A stretch of 64,000 nucleotides of DNA, from NCBI GenBank assembly GCA_964352665.1, contig CAYGSJ010000006.1, positions 91,380 through 155,379 of the forward strand, read 5' to 3'. Positions 43,523 through 51,999 of the stretch are shown in pieces (within the stretch, counting starts at the first letter, position 1; each line of letters starts with the position of its first letter). This DNA is from UBA1672 sp964352665 (GTDB lineage: Bacteria; Pseudomonadota; Alphaproteobacteria; Micavibrionales; Micavibrionaceae). A model generated the notes under the pieces. It had not been told where the DNA came from. It was given only the letters and a program-made list of their open reading frames with translations, and ran no database searches. The position numbers and the translations under genes were made by a program.

Positions 43523-44725
43523 ATGATTTTGACAAAACGCATATCTAAATTACTTTTATTTATTTTCATGGTCTCCGGATTGATGTTTTCGGCCGTCACG
43601 CAGGCAGAGGCAGCAAAAGATGACGATATATTCGATCGTTTTATTAAGCCTATTCCGGAAATACCTTTGATGAGTGAGGAAGATTTTATAAAGGCAACAA
43701 AGCCTGTTAAAAAAACGCCCTACGGTGATAACTCACTCGCTTATACCATCAGAATATCAAAAGATTGGGAAGAGAAAGACGATAAGAGTTCTAGTAACTT
43801 TGTTTTGAATGAAAAACTTTTTCTTGATTTGAGTGTGTTCTATGGCAAGCCAACGCCGCAGGGGCGTAGTCGTCTAGAGGTTCAGGCGATTAATATGGAA
43901 GGAATTTTGACAGCAGAGCAATGGTATCTGAATTATATTCTTGAAAGTGGTTTTACGACAGAGGGGTTTGTTGTTCATGATGAAAACAGTGTTGAATCCC
44001 TTATGGTAACCATGGAACAAGATACGTCTTATTATTTGCGTTCGCGTGTGATGTTGAATGGAAACAAGATTATTATGGTTCGTTATTTTGTGCCTGTTGT
44101 ATTTATTCAGGATGAAGCACCCATGCAAGCGCAGGTTTTGCAGTCTTTTTCACTGAGTAATCTGGTTGAGCGACAGCCAATAGAGATGGAAATGTATAGA
44201 TTTCTGGATATTGCAGAGTTGAGGCATCCGAAAGGGTGGCAGGTTTTTGCAAAACCCATCAAGAATGTTGATCGCCTTAGCGCCACTGTTGTTAAGGTCA
44301 AAGAAGTTGCGAATAGTTACGGCGTTGTCAGTTCATCTGCAACGGAAGCAAAACTGGATGTGGGTTTGGTTGCGGCTTCTCCGAAATCGACTCTTGTTCA
44401 AGAGGTTGATAATTATAAGAAAAAGGTCGAGCTGAATGGTGTTTTGGTTGGAGATAAACTGGAAAATGATTTTGAGTTTGAATATGATGAAGCCGTAGAT
44501 TTCGGGTTGACTGAAGTCTATGAGGGTATAGATAGCGGTAATAATTTAAGCGAGCACGAGTTCTGGTTTACGATCATAGTCGCTGGTAATTATTATACAT
44601 TCCTGATGCTATTGACTCCGTCCAGAAACGAACGTTTTGGCGTTTGGGCCGAAAATACCCAGAACTACAAAGAAATAATAAGGCAGTTCAAGCCGATGGC
44701 GGGAGCCTTCCTGGAAAGAGATTAA
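43523..44725 (+). CDS. Unrecognised exported protein with two related beta domains
   Basis: 400 residues from ATG 43523; a signal peptide of about 30 residues (LLLFIFMVSGLMFSAVTQAEA) is followed by two similar modules of about 150-170 residues: each has a W-containing opening (IRISKDWEEKD; LRHPKGWQVFA), a strand pair, a helix with the YLNYILESGF or VDNYKKKVEL pattern, and an ending strand (SYYLRSRVML; NYYTFLMLL). The layout recalls PsbP/DcrB-type folds, but this is a visual impression. No catalytic residues or lipobox. It converges with the glutamine synthetase gene (4-base overlap of the ends). A TTG start 30 bases upstream is also possible. Confidence 0.65.
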   Translation: MILTKRISKLLLFIFMVSGLMFSAVTQAEAAKDDDIFDRFIKPIPEIPLMSEEDFIKATKPVKKTPYGDNSLAYTIRISKDWEEKDDKSSSNFVLNEKLFLDLSVFYGKPTPQGRSRLEVQAINMEGILTAEQWYLNYILESGFTTEGFVVHDENSVESLMVTMEQDTSYYLRSRVMLNGNKIIMVRYFVPVVFIQDEAPMQAQVLQSFSLSNLVERQPIEMEMYRFLDIAELRHPKGWQVFAKPIKNVDRLSATVVKVKEVANSYGVVSSSATEAKLDVGLVAASPKSTLVQEVDNYKKKVELNGVLVGDKLENDFEFEYDEAVDFGLTEVYEGIDSGNNLSEHEFWFTIIVAGNYYTFLMLLTPSRNERFGVWAENTQNYKEIIRQFKPMAGAFLERD

Positions 44726-46152
44726 CCGGAATAATAGAGGTTTACTTCTTCCGGGTGCACGCTTTGTTCGATTCTCTCTATTTCCTCATATTTTTCAGAA
44801 ATAAATGTTTCTATTAATTCAAGTGAGAATACATCTCCCTTAAGCAGAAACTCGTGGTCTTGTTTAAGACTCTCCAAGGCTTCGGCAAGAGAGCTGCAGA
44901 GTCTTGGTATGGGGGAGTCTCCCTTTCGTGCCAGAACGTGCAAATCTTCCTCAAGTGCGTCACCCGGGTGAATTTTATTTTCAACGCCATCAAGGCCCGC
45001 CATGAGAAGCGCAGAAAAAGCCAGATAAGGATTTGCTAACGGATCGGGAAAACGTGCTTCCACACGTCGTTGTTCAGGGATTTGTGTGTGCGGTATTCTG
45101 CACGCCGCTGTTCTGTTATTTGCCGAATAGGACAAATGGACCGGCGCTTCATATACGGGGGCGAAGCGTTTGTAACTGTTTGTTGATGGATTCGTAAATG
45201 CATTGAGTGCGCGCGCATGTTTTAAAATTCCGCCGATATAGTAAATCGCGGTATCAGACATGTTTGCGTATGATTTACCATGGAATAGGGGCTTTCCGGC
45301 CTTCCAGAGTGATTGATGAACATGCATGCCTGATCCGTTTTGATTATTTACGGGTTTTGGCATGAAAGTCGCAGTTTTACCGTATGTATGTGCGACATTG
45401 TGAACGGCGTGCTTATATAATTGTACGTTATCGGCGGCTTCGAGTAGAGATGCATATTTAATGCCCAACTCGCATTGCCCGGGGGCAATTTCATGGTGAT
45501 GTTTTTCAACTGAAACGCCCATGCTTTCTATTACGGTTAGCATTTCTGCGCGAATATCCGAAAGGCTGTCTATCGGGCCTTCGGTGCTGTAGCCTCTGTT
45601 TTCCAGAGGCCTGTGCCCTGTATTACCGGTTGGATAATTACACCCCTTGTTATGAGAGGCTTCTACGGTATCTAGTTTGTAGCCGACTTCGTATTCACCG
45701 GTATTAACAAGCACGTTATCAAAGACAAAAAATTCCGGCTCCGGCCCGAAATATGCCACATCGGCAATATTCAGAGTTTTCAGGTATTTTTCTGCTGCTT
45801 TTGCAACAGCTCTTGGGTCACGTTTATAAGGGGTCTCGGAGTCTGGTTCATAGACGTCACAAAAGATTTTAATTGTTTTTTGTGCCGCGAAAGGGTCATA
45901 GGTCACGCGGCGAATGTCGGGTTTTAGTACCATATCCGAATTATGTGCACTACGCCATCCCGAGAGGGCCGAGCCGTTAAGGCTCACGCCGTTTTCTATT
46001 GTTTCTTTCCCAAAGGCCCGAATATGGCGGGTTATATGCAGCCATTTTCCGTGAATATCAGTGAAGTTAAAGTCAATAAACTGGACCTTTTGTTCTTCTA
46101 TGTATTTCATGATCTCGAGTGGAGATTTAAATGATAAGGCGTAACTGTTCAC
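44722..46152 (-). CDS. Atypical type I glutamine synthetase paralogue
   Basis: 476 residues from GTG 46152, chosen because AAAGGAA sits 5 bases upstream. The fold is GlnA: FNFTDIHGKWLHIT, GPEPEFFVFD, HHHEIAPGQCELG, GKTATFMPKPVNNQNGSGMH, the Glu flap YEAPVHLSYS and NRTAACRIP. Two changes stand out by eye alignment with E. coli. The FDGSS motif, whose Asp50 helps deprotonate ammonium, reads LNGSA (Asn for Asp), and the adenylylation loop NLYDLPPEE reads DLHVLARKG, so Tyr397 is absent. It may be a glutamine synthetase without GlnE control or a gamma-glutamylamide ligase. It stands alone, without glnB beside it, so it is probably not the main nitrogen-assimilation enzyme. Confidence 0.8.
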   Translation of the reverse strand: MNSYALSFKSPLEIMKYIEEQKVQFIDFNFTDIHGKWLHITRHIRAFGKETIENGVSLNGSALSGWRSAHNSDMVLKPDIRRVTYDPFAAQKTIKIFCDVYEPDSETPYKRDPRAVAKAAEKYLKTLNIADVAYFGPEPEFFVFDNVLVNTGEYEVGYKLDTVEASHNKGCNYPTGNTGHRPLENRGYSTEGPIDSLSDIRAEMLTVIESMGVSVEKHHHEIAPGQCELGIKYASLLEAADNVQLYKHAVHNVAHTYGKTATFMPKPVNNQNGSGMHVHQSLWKAGKPLFHGKSYANMSDTAIYYIGGILKHARALNAFTNPSTNSYKRFAPVYEAPVHLSYSANNRTAACRIPHTQIPEQRRVEARFPDPLANPYLAFSALLMAGLDGVENKIHPGDALEEDLHVLARKGDSPIPRLCSSLAEALESLKQDHEFLLKGDVFSLELIETFISEKYEEIERIEQSVHPEEVNLYYSG

Positions 46153-46238
46153 GTGTATTCCTTTTGTGTAAGAAAAAAACATAACCGTTCTAACACGCGT
46201 ATTTACGCTCTACAAGTCGTGATTGCTTCAAAATATCC

Positions 46239-46266
46239 TTGACGATATAAGAGTTTATATTATAGA
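46239..46266 (+). promoter_or_regulatory. Promoter of tRNA-His
   Basis: TTGACG at 46239-46244 and TATAGA at 46261-46266, spacer 16, ending 17 bases before the mature tRNA. Confidence 0.6.
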
Positions 46267-46283
46267 CAATAACACCTAATTGT

Positions 46284-46360
46284 GGCGGCCGTAGCTCAGT
46301 TGGTAGAGCACTCGGTTGTGATCCGAGTCGTCGCGGGTTCAAATCCCGTCGGTCGCCCCA
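46284..46360 (+). tRNA. tRNA-His(GTG)
   Basis: Acceptor GCGGCCG/CGGTCGC preceded by an encoded G at position -1 that pairs with discriminator C, a histidine-specific trait. Anticodon loop TTGTGAT (anticodon GTG) on stem CTCGG/CCGAG; CCA encoded. Confidence 0.97.
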
Positions 46361-46392
46361 TTTTAACTTTCCCAAAAATTTTAAAGAAACAC

Positions 46393-46421
46393 TTGGAATT
46401 CGAAAAAAAGTAGGGTAAAAC
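46393..46421 (+). promoter_or_regulatory. Probable promoter of tRNA-Leu
   Basis: TTGGAA at 46393-46398 and TAAAAC at 46416-46421, spacer 17, about 40 bases before the tRNA. Confidence 0.4.
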
Positions 46422-46462
46422 CTCGCATCAAGTTCAATTTTAGAGCTTGTAGCTTACACCGT

Positions 46463-46548
46463 GCGGGTGTGGCGAAATTGGTAGACGCGCCAGATTTAGG
46501 TTCTGGTGTCCTTCGGACGTGGGGGTTCAAGTCCCTTCACCCGCACCA
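46463..46548 (+). tRNA. tRNA-Leu(TAG)
   Basis: 86 bases with acceptor GCGGGTG/CACCCGC, anticodon loop TTTAGGT (anticodon TAG) on stem CCAGA/TCTGG, a long variable arm (TGTCCTTCGGACGT) typical of class II tRNAs, and encoded CCA. Confidence 0.97.
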
Positions 46549-46552
46549 TTTT

Positions 46553-46577
46553 AAAGTCGTGCTATACGACTTTTTTT
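46553..46577 (+). terminator. Terminator after tRNA-Leu
   Basis: AAAGTCGT-GCTAT-ACGACTTT hairpin running into seven T; separates the tRNAs from tig. Confidence 0.85.
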
Positions 46578-46621
46578 GTAAGCAGAGAATGTAAAGTTAA
46601 TCCAAAGAAAAGAGCATAGAT

Positions 46622-48061
46622 ATGCAAGTTAAGAAGCTGAAGCAAGATGGTCTTAGCCATGAGCTGGAAATTACGGTAGAAGCCAATGAAATCGCCAAGC
46701 ACGTAGATCAGCGGCTTGAAGAATTAAGCAAGACGATTAAAATGCCGGGTTTTCGTCCGGGTAAGGTCCCTGTCAATTTGATGAGACAGAAATACGGCAA
46801 GGCGGTTATGGGTGAGGTGCTTGAGAAAGCAGTGAATGATTCATCTCAAAAAGCAATGAAAGATCAGGATATAACACCGGCTGTTCAGCCAAAGATCGAA
46901 GTTAAATCCTTTGATGAAGGAAAAGATCTTGTCTATACGATGGAGATTGAGGTTCTGCCCAAAATCAAAATTAAGGATTACAAAGGCTTTAAACTAACGA
47001 AACTGGTTGCCAAAGCCAACGATAAGTCAATTGATGATGCATTGGATCGTATTGCATCAATGCGTAAAAGCAGCCAACCCATCGAAGGGAAGCGCGCCTG
47101 TAAAAAAGGCGACATTGTTGTTATTGATTTTGACGGCCGCACGGCCGATGATGATGTTAAGCAGCCTGGTATGGCGGCGCAAGGACACCATCTGGAACTG
47201 GGCAGTGGTAATTTCATTCCCGGGTTTGAAGATCAGCTTGTTGGTAAAAAAGCCGGCGATAAAATTGATGTTAAAGTTGATTTTCCCGAGGAATACCATG
47301 CAGCAGAACTTGCAGGGCGCCCTGCAATTTTTGAAGTGGAAATACATGAGATTCGTGAAAGCGCAGACGCGGTTATCGACGACGAGTTTGCAAAATCTTT
47401 AGGTATGGCAGATGTGGAGGCGCTTCGTAAGGCTGTTGCCGAGCAAACAAATTCCGAATATGAAAACCATGCGCGATTGAAACTTAAAAAAGAACTTCTG
47501 GACCAACTTGACGAGGCATATGATTTCGAAATTCCGCAAGGAATGCAGGAAATGGAGATGCAAAACATCATGCATCAGGTGAAACTGGATAACCAGCAAC
47601 GCGGCATCACAGAAGAGTTAACTGATGACGAGAAGAACGAGCTTGAAGAAATTGCGGCACGCCGTGTTCGTTTGGGTCTTGTTTTGTCGGAGATTGGCAA
47701 AGAGAGCAATATCCAGATTAATGATGCGGAGCTTCAGCAAGCGGTTATTCGCGAAGCCCAGAAATATCCTGGACAGGAAAAAGAAGTTTTCGATTATTTT
47801 GCAAAGAACCGCGATGCACTTGATTCACTTCGTGCCCCTATTTATGAAGACAAGGTTGTTGATTTTATTCTCGAGCTTGCCGAAGTAAAAGAAAAAGAAG
47901 TGAGCGTGGAGGAGCTGACTGCTGAAGATGAAGACGATGTAAAGCCAAAGAAAAAGGCAGCACCGAAGAAGAAGGCATCTACAGCTAAAAAAGACGGTGA
48001 GAAGGCAAAAGACAAAAAGCCCGATGCCAAGAAAGCCGCTTCAAAGAAAAAAGCTTCTTAA
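46622..48061 (+). CDS. tig: Trigger factor with Lys/Ala-rich C-terminal tail
   Basis: Ribosome-bound chaperone and peptidyl-prolyl isomerase. 479 residues against 432 in E. coli. The ribosome-docking signature MPGFRPGKVPVNLMRQKYG lies at about residues 41-59; the FKBP domain (about 160-245) has KKGDIVVIDFDG and GSGNFIPGFEDQLVGKK; the helical C domain follows. The surplus is a tail from about residue 435 of repeated KKKA/KAAPKKKAS motifs. Followed by clpP and lon, the normal proteostasis order, but with its own terminator. Confidence 0.96.
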   Translation: MQVKKLKQDGLSHELEITVEANEIAKHVDQRLEELSKTIKMPGFRPGKVPVNLMRQKYGKAVMGEVLEKAVNDSSQKAMKDQDITPAVQPKIEVKSFDEGKDLVYTMEIEVLPKIKIKDYKGFKLTKLVAKANDKSIDDALDRIASMRKSSQPIEGKRACKKGDIVVIDFDGRTADDDVKQPGMAAQGHHLELGSGNFIPGFEDQLVGKKAGDKIDVKVDFPEEYHAAELAGRPAIFEVEIHEIRESADAVIDDEFAKSLGMADVEALRKAVAEQTNSEYENHARLKLKKELLDQLDEAYDFEIPQGMQEMEMQNIMHQVKLDNQQRGITEELTDDEKNELEEIAARRVRLGLVLSEIGKESNIQINDAELQQAVIREAQKYPGQEKEVFDYFAKNRDALDSLRAPIYEDKVVDFILELAEVKEKEVSVEELTAEDEDDVKPKKKAAPKKKASTAKKDGEKAKDKKPDAKKAASKKKAS

Positions 48062-48092
48062 TATTCGTAAAATAATTTTACAAACATCTTGA

Positions 48093-48124
48093 ACAAGCCG
48101 TGCACAGTGGGTACGGTTTGTTTT
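48093..48124 (+). terminator. Terminator after tig
   Basis: ACAAGCCGT and ACGGTTTGT pair over 9 bp (one G-U) with an 11-base loop, followed by TTTT. Confidence 0.6.
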
Positions 48125-48192
48125 GACTCTTACAGCTTTCCTGTGGGGGTGGTTTAATTCCTGTAAACTCTAATAAAAAGAAGTCTGAAATT

Positions 48193-48837
48193 ATGTCTGA
48201 ACGCGATCCTCTGGAAACCTATATGAACCATCTTGTGCCAACCGTGATTGAACAAACAAATCGTGGTGAGCGTGCTTTTGACATTTACTCCCGGCTTTTG
48301 AAGGAGCGCATTATCTTTTTGACCGGAGAGGTCAATGATTATGTTTCTTCTGTGATATGTGCCCAGCTTTTATTTTTGGAGTCAGAGAATCCTAACAAGG
48401 AAATTTCTTTTTATATCAATTCTCCGGGCGGTGTCGTAACCGCAGGATTGGCTATGTATGATACTATGCAATATATTCGTCCGAAGGTTTCGACCGTATG
48501 TGTCGGGCAGGCGGCTTCTATGGGGTCATTCTTGTTAATGGCCGGTGAGCCCGGATTGCGGTATTCATTGCCAAGCTCGCGTATTATGGTTCACCAGCCA
48601 TCTGGTGGTGCACAAGGGCAAGCAAGCGACATAGAAATTCAGGCGAATGAGATATTGAGGCTTAGAAGAGCGCTTAATGAGGCTTATGTTAAGCATACAG
48701 GCCAAAAACTTAAAGATGTTGAGGCTGCTATGGAGCGTGACAAGTTTATGAGCGCCGAAGAAGCCAAGAAATGGGGGCTTATTGATGAAGTTGTAGCATC
48801 AAAGCCCGTACAAGACGACGATACTAAGAAAAAATAA
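48193..48837 (+). CDS. clpP: ATP-dependent Clp protease proteolytic subunit
   Basis: Serine peptidase that forms the two-ring barrel used by ClpA/ClpX. 214 residues. Catalytic Ser in GQAASMGSFLLMAG, His in SSRIMVHQPSGG, Asp in the RDKFMSAEEA region. ERAFDIYSRLLKERIIFL is the conserved head. In most relatives clpX follows directly; here the next gene is lon. Confidence 0.97.
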   Translation: MSERDPLETYMNHLVPTVIEQTNRGERAFDIYSRLLKERIIFLTGEVNDYVSSVICAQLLFLESENPNKEISFYINSPGGVVTAGLAMYDTMQYIRPKVSTVCVGQAASMGSFLLMAGEPGLRYSLPSSRIMVHQPSGGAQGQASDIEIQANEILRLRRALNEAYVKHTGQKLKDVEAAMERDKFMSAEEAKKWGLIDEVVASKPVQDDDTKKK

Positions 48838-48954
48838 ACTTATTGCTGTAATAATAGTAGCGTGTTGCAGGAAATATAGTGTCGTTACACGTATTTCGCA
48901 TATTTTTCAGATGGTTGGTGGCTGTGTTTCTATTAAATAAAATGCAAAAACAGC

Positions 48955-48983
48955 CTTAAAAATGACTTTTTTAGCTGTATAAT
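48955..48983 (+). promoter_or_regulatory. Probable promoter of lon
   Basis: A consensus TATAAT (48978-48983) with CTTAAA 17 bases upstream (48955-48960); about 34 bases before the lon start. The rest of the 179-base clpP-lon gap shows no gene. Confidence 0.45.
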
Positions 48984-49016
48984 GAATAAACTTTATAAAT
49001 CCGAGGATTTAGGCGC

Positions 49017-51431
49017 ATGCAAGAAGACATAAATAATTCATTCTGTCCTGTTTTACCTCTCAGAGATATTGTTGTTTTTCCACATATGATTGTCCCGCTT
49101 TTTGTCGGGCGTGATAAGTCTGTGCAGGCTTTGGAACATGTGATGCATACGGATAAACAGATTGTTCTGGTAACCCAGAAATCGCCCTCTGATGATGACC
49201 CGGGACCGGACGGGCTATATTCTGTCGGTACATTGGGGACTATCCTCCAGTTACTTAAATTACCCGATGGTACAGTTAAGGTTCTTGTCGAAGGTGGCGA
49301 GCGTGTAAAACTGCACGATTTCAAGGACGAGAATGGTTATATCGAGTGCAAAACTACGGATATTATAGACACCACGGTGCAGGGCGACGAGATGGAAGCT
49401 TTGGGCCGTGCGGTTATCGCGCAGTTCGAGCAATATGTGAAGCTGAACAAAAAAATTCCACCGGAAGTCATTGTTTCAATTAATCAGATAGAAGAGCCAA
49501 CAAAAATGGTGGATACGGTGGCATCGCATCTGGCTTTGAAGATTGATCAGAAACAGGATCTTCTGGAGTTGCCGACCACGCAGGAAAGATTAGAGAAGAT
49601 TTACTCTTTTATGGAAGGAGAAATAGGTGTTCTTCAGGTTGAGAAGCGTGTCAGGAGCCGTGTAAAACGCCAGATGGAAAAGACACAGCGCGAGTATTAT
49701 TTAAACGAGCAGATGAAAGCCATCCAGAAAGAGCTTGGTGAAGGCGAAGACGGTCTGGATGAATTGGGTGAAACCGAAAAGAAAATCGAAGAAACGAAGA
49801 TGCCCAAGGAGGCAAGGGAGCGTGCGCGGAATGAATTGAAGAAATTGCGTCAAATGAGTCCTATGTCTGCCGAGGCAACCGTTGTTCGTAACTATCTCGA
49901 CTGGATTTTAAACGTGCCGTGGCAAAAGCGTTCCCGCGTGAAAAAAGATATCAAGGCCGCAAAGGCTGTTTTGGATAAAGATCATTATGGTTTGGAGAAG
50001 GTTAAAGAACGTATTCTTGAGTATCTTGCCGTGCAACAGCGCACGAATAAGGTACGTGGTACGATTCTATGTCTTGCCGGTCCACCTGGTGTTGGTAAGA
50101 CCTCACTCGGGCAGTCGATTGCCAGAGCAACCAATCGTAATTTTGTGCGTATGTCATTAGGTGGCGTGCGTGATGAAAGTGAAATCCGTGGACACAGACG
50201 CACATATATAGGTGCGATGCCCGGTAAGGTTATTCAGGGTATGAAGAAGGCCAAAACCATCAACCCGCTTTTTCTATTTGACGAAATAGACAAGCTTGGC
50301 TCTGACTGGCGTGGCGATCCGAGCTCTGCGCTGCTTGAGGTTCTTGATCCCGAGCAAAACGAGAAGTTTCAGGACCATTATCTGGAGCTGGATTATGATT
50401 TATCGGATGTCATGTTTGTATGTACGGCCAATAATATAAGTAATATGCCACGCCCATTACTGGACCGGATGGAGATTATCCGGATTTCCGGCTACACCGA
50501 GGACGAAAAGCTTCAGATCGTAAAGCGTCACTTGCTCAAGAAGCAGATGAAAAATGCGGGCCTGAAAAACAAGGAATTTAATGTTAGTGATAACGCTATT
50601 CGCGATCTTATCCGTTATTATACGAGAGAAGCAGGTGTGCGCGGTCTGGAACGCGAAATTGCAAATCTCTGCCGTAAATCTATCAAAGAAATTTTGATGA
50701 AGGGCAAAGATCATATTTCTGTGACGCCACGCAGTCTTGAAAAATATGCGGGCGTGAAAAAGTTTCGTTATGGAGAGATTGAAGAACACGATCGTGTTGG
50801 TGTTGTTAACGGGCTTGCCTATACCGAGAGCGGCGGTGACTTGCTGTCGATTGAAGCGGTCACAATGCCAGGTAAAGACGGAAAGGTGACCACAACAGGT
50901 AACCTGAAAGATGTTATGAAGGAATCTGTGACGGTTGCGGAGATGTTGATGAAGTCACGTGCCGCACAATACGGGTTTGATTATGAAGACCTAAAGGAAA
51001 AGCAGATTCACGTTCATGTACCCGAGGGAGCAACACCCAAGGATGGACCGTCTGCCGGTGCTGCTATGGTGACAGCAATTATATCTTCCTTATCCGGTAT
51101 TCCTATTCGACGGGACATTGCCATGACTGGTGAGGTAAACCTTCGTGGTAACGTCACGGCGATTGGTGGATTGAAAGAAAAGCTTTTGGCAGCCCTTCGG
51201 GGAGGCATAAATAAGGTTCTTATTCCGCAAGACAATGAAAAAGATCTAGCCGAAATTCCACAAAATGTGATCAAAGGACTGGAAATTGTGCCTGTTCGCA
51301 CCATTGACGAGGTGCTTTCCCATGCACTTTTGAGCATGCCGCAGCCCCTAGAGTCTATAAAAAATGAAGAATTAGACAAAATTTCTTCAAAATCTGCAGA
51401 AAACGACGGAGAAAGCGTGATTCACCATTGA
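49017..51431 (+). CDS. lon: ATP-dependent protease Lon
   Basis: 804 residues. N-terminal substrate domain begins PVLPLRDIVVFPHMIVPLFVGR; coiled-coil linker; AAA+ module with Walker A GPPGVGKTSLGQSIA and Walker B PLFLFDEIDKLGSDW; protease domain with the Ser-Lys dyad, Ser in KDGPSAGAAM and Lys in GGLKEKLLAALRGG. Length and order are standard. hup follows 181 bases downstream. Confidence 0.97.
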   Translation: MQEDINNSFCPVLPLRDIVVFPHMIVPLFVGRDKSVQALEHVMHTDKQIVLVTQKSPSDDDPGPDGLYSVGTLGTILQLLKLPDGTVKVLVEGGERVKLHDFKDENGYIECKTTDIIDTTVQGDEMEALGRAVIAQFEQYVKLNKKIPPEVIVSINQIEEPTKMVDTVASHLALKIDQKQDLLELPTTQERLEKIYSFMEGEIGVLQVEKRVRSRVKRQMEKTQREYYLNEQMKAIQKELGEGEDGLDELGETEKKIEETKMPKEARERARNELKKLRQMSPMSAEATVVRNYLDWILNVPWQKRSRVKKDIKAAKAVLDKDHYGLEKVKERILEYLAVQQRTNKVRGTILCLAGPPGVGKTSLGQSIARATNRNFVRMSLGGVRDESEIRGHRRTYIGAMPGKVIQGMKKAKTINPLFLFDEIDKLGSDWRGDPSSALLEVLDPEQNEKFQDHYLELDYDLSDVMFVCTANNISNMPRPLLDRMEIIRISGYTEDEKLQIVKRHLLKKQMKNAGLKNKEFNVSDNAIRDLIRYYTREAGVRGLEREIANLCRKSIKEILMKGKDHISVTPRSLEKYAGVKKFRYGEIEEHDRVGVVNGLAYTESGGDLLSIEAVTMPGKDGKVTTTGNLKDVMKESVTVAEMLMKSRAAQYGFDYEDLKEKQIHVHVPEGATPKDGPSAGAAMVTAIISSLSGIPIRRDIAMTGEVNLRGNVTAIGGLKEKLLAALRGGINKVLIPQDNEKDLAEIPQNVIKGLEIVPVRTIDEVLSHALLSMPQPLESIKNEELDKISSKSAENDGESVIHH

Positions 51432-51612
51432 GTCTTTCAAAAAAAAGGCTTACAAAGGGAATCACTAGAAATAATTGGAAACGAGCACTCACCATGTGTT
51501 TTCGAAAGACTTCACATATTTATGGGTGTTTTTAATCCAATTGTTTCTAACTGTTTCAGGAATGGTTCTGGAGCAGTATTGCTTTTTAACTCAAACATTA
51601 AGGGGAGTTCTT

Positions 51613-51894
51613 ATGAACAAGCAAGACCTCGTATCAAAAGTAGCTGAATCAGCTGATATCTCTAAGCAAAAGGCAGCGTCTGCTGTTGATGCTGTTATCG
51701 ACGCAATCAAGAAAAGCCTGAAGTCAGGTGAAGATGTTCGTCTCGTTGGTTTTGGTACTTTCTCAGTATCTAACCGCGCAGCAACAACTGGTCGTAACCC
51801 ACGCACTGGTGAGCCAATCAAGATTCCAGCATCTAAGCAGCCTAAATTCAAAGCTGGTAAAGAGCTTAAGGAAGCAGTAAACGGTAAGAGATAA
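51613..51894 (+). CDS. hup: DNA-binding protein HU
   Basis: 93 residues: MNKQDLVSKVAESADISKQKA, the FGTFSVSNRAATTGRNPRTGEPIKI arm and a final FKAGKELKEAVNGK. The frame is open upstream to 51475, but AAGGGGAG lies 7-8 bases before ATG 51613, fixing the start. It sits after lon as in most proteobacteria. Codon choice is clearly of the highly expressed kind (GGT, CGT, GTT, CCA). Confidence 0.96.
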   Translation: MNKQDLVSKVAESADISKQKAASAVDAVIDAIKKSLKSGEDVRLVGFGTFSVSNRAATTGRNPRTGEPIKIPASKQPKFKAGKELKEAVNGKR

Positions 51895-51921
51895 TCTATC
51901 GTTTATTTGTTAAATATTATT

Positions 51922-51959
51922 TCGGTCGCTATGTTTTATACAGGCGGCCGAATTTTTTT
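51922..51959 (+). terminator. Terminator of hup
   Basis: TCGGTCGC pairs with GCGGCCGA (one G-U) over a 14-base loop; seven T follow. Confidence 0.85.
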
Positions 51960-51999
51960 GGATATTTGCAATAGTCTGCACGGGCAGGTGGTAGTAATT

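Noticed and set aside
51431..51511. AGTCTTTC/GAAAGACT inverted repeat between lon and hup
   Set aside because: Only 8 bp with a 65-base gap in AT-rich DNA; likely chance, and no other sign of function.
51475..51612. N-terminal extension of HU
   Set aside because: HU proteins start at MNKQDL; a clear ribosome-binding site marks ATG 51613 and the extension has no conserved features.
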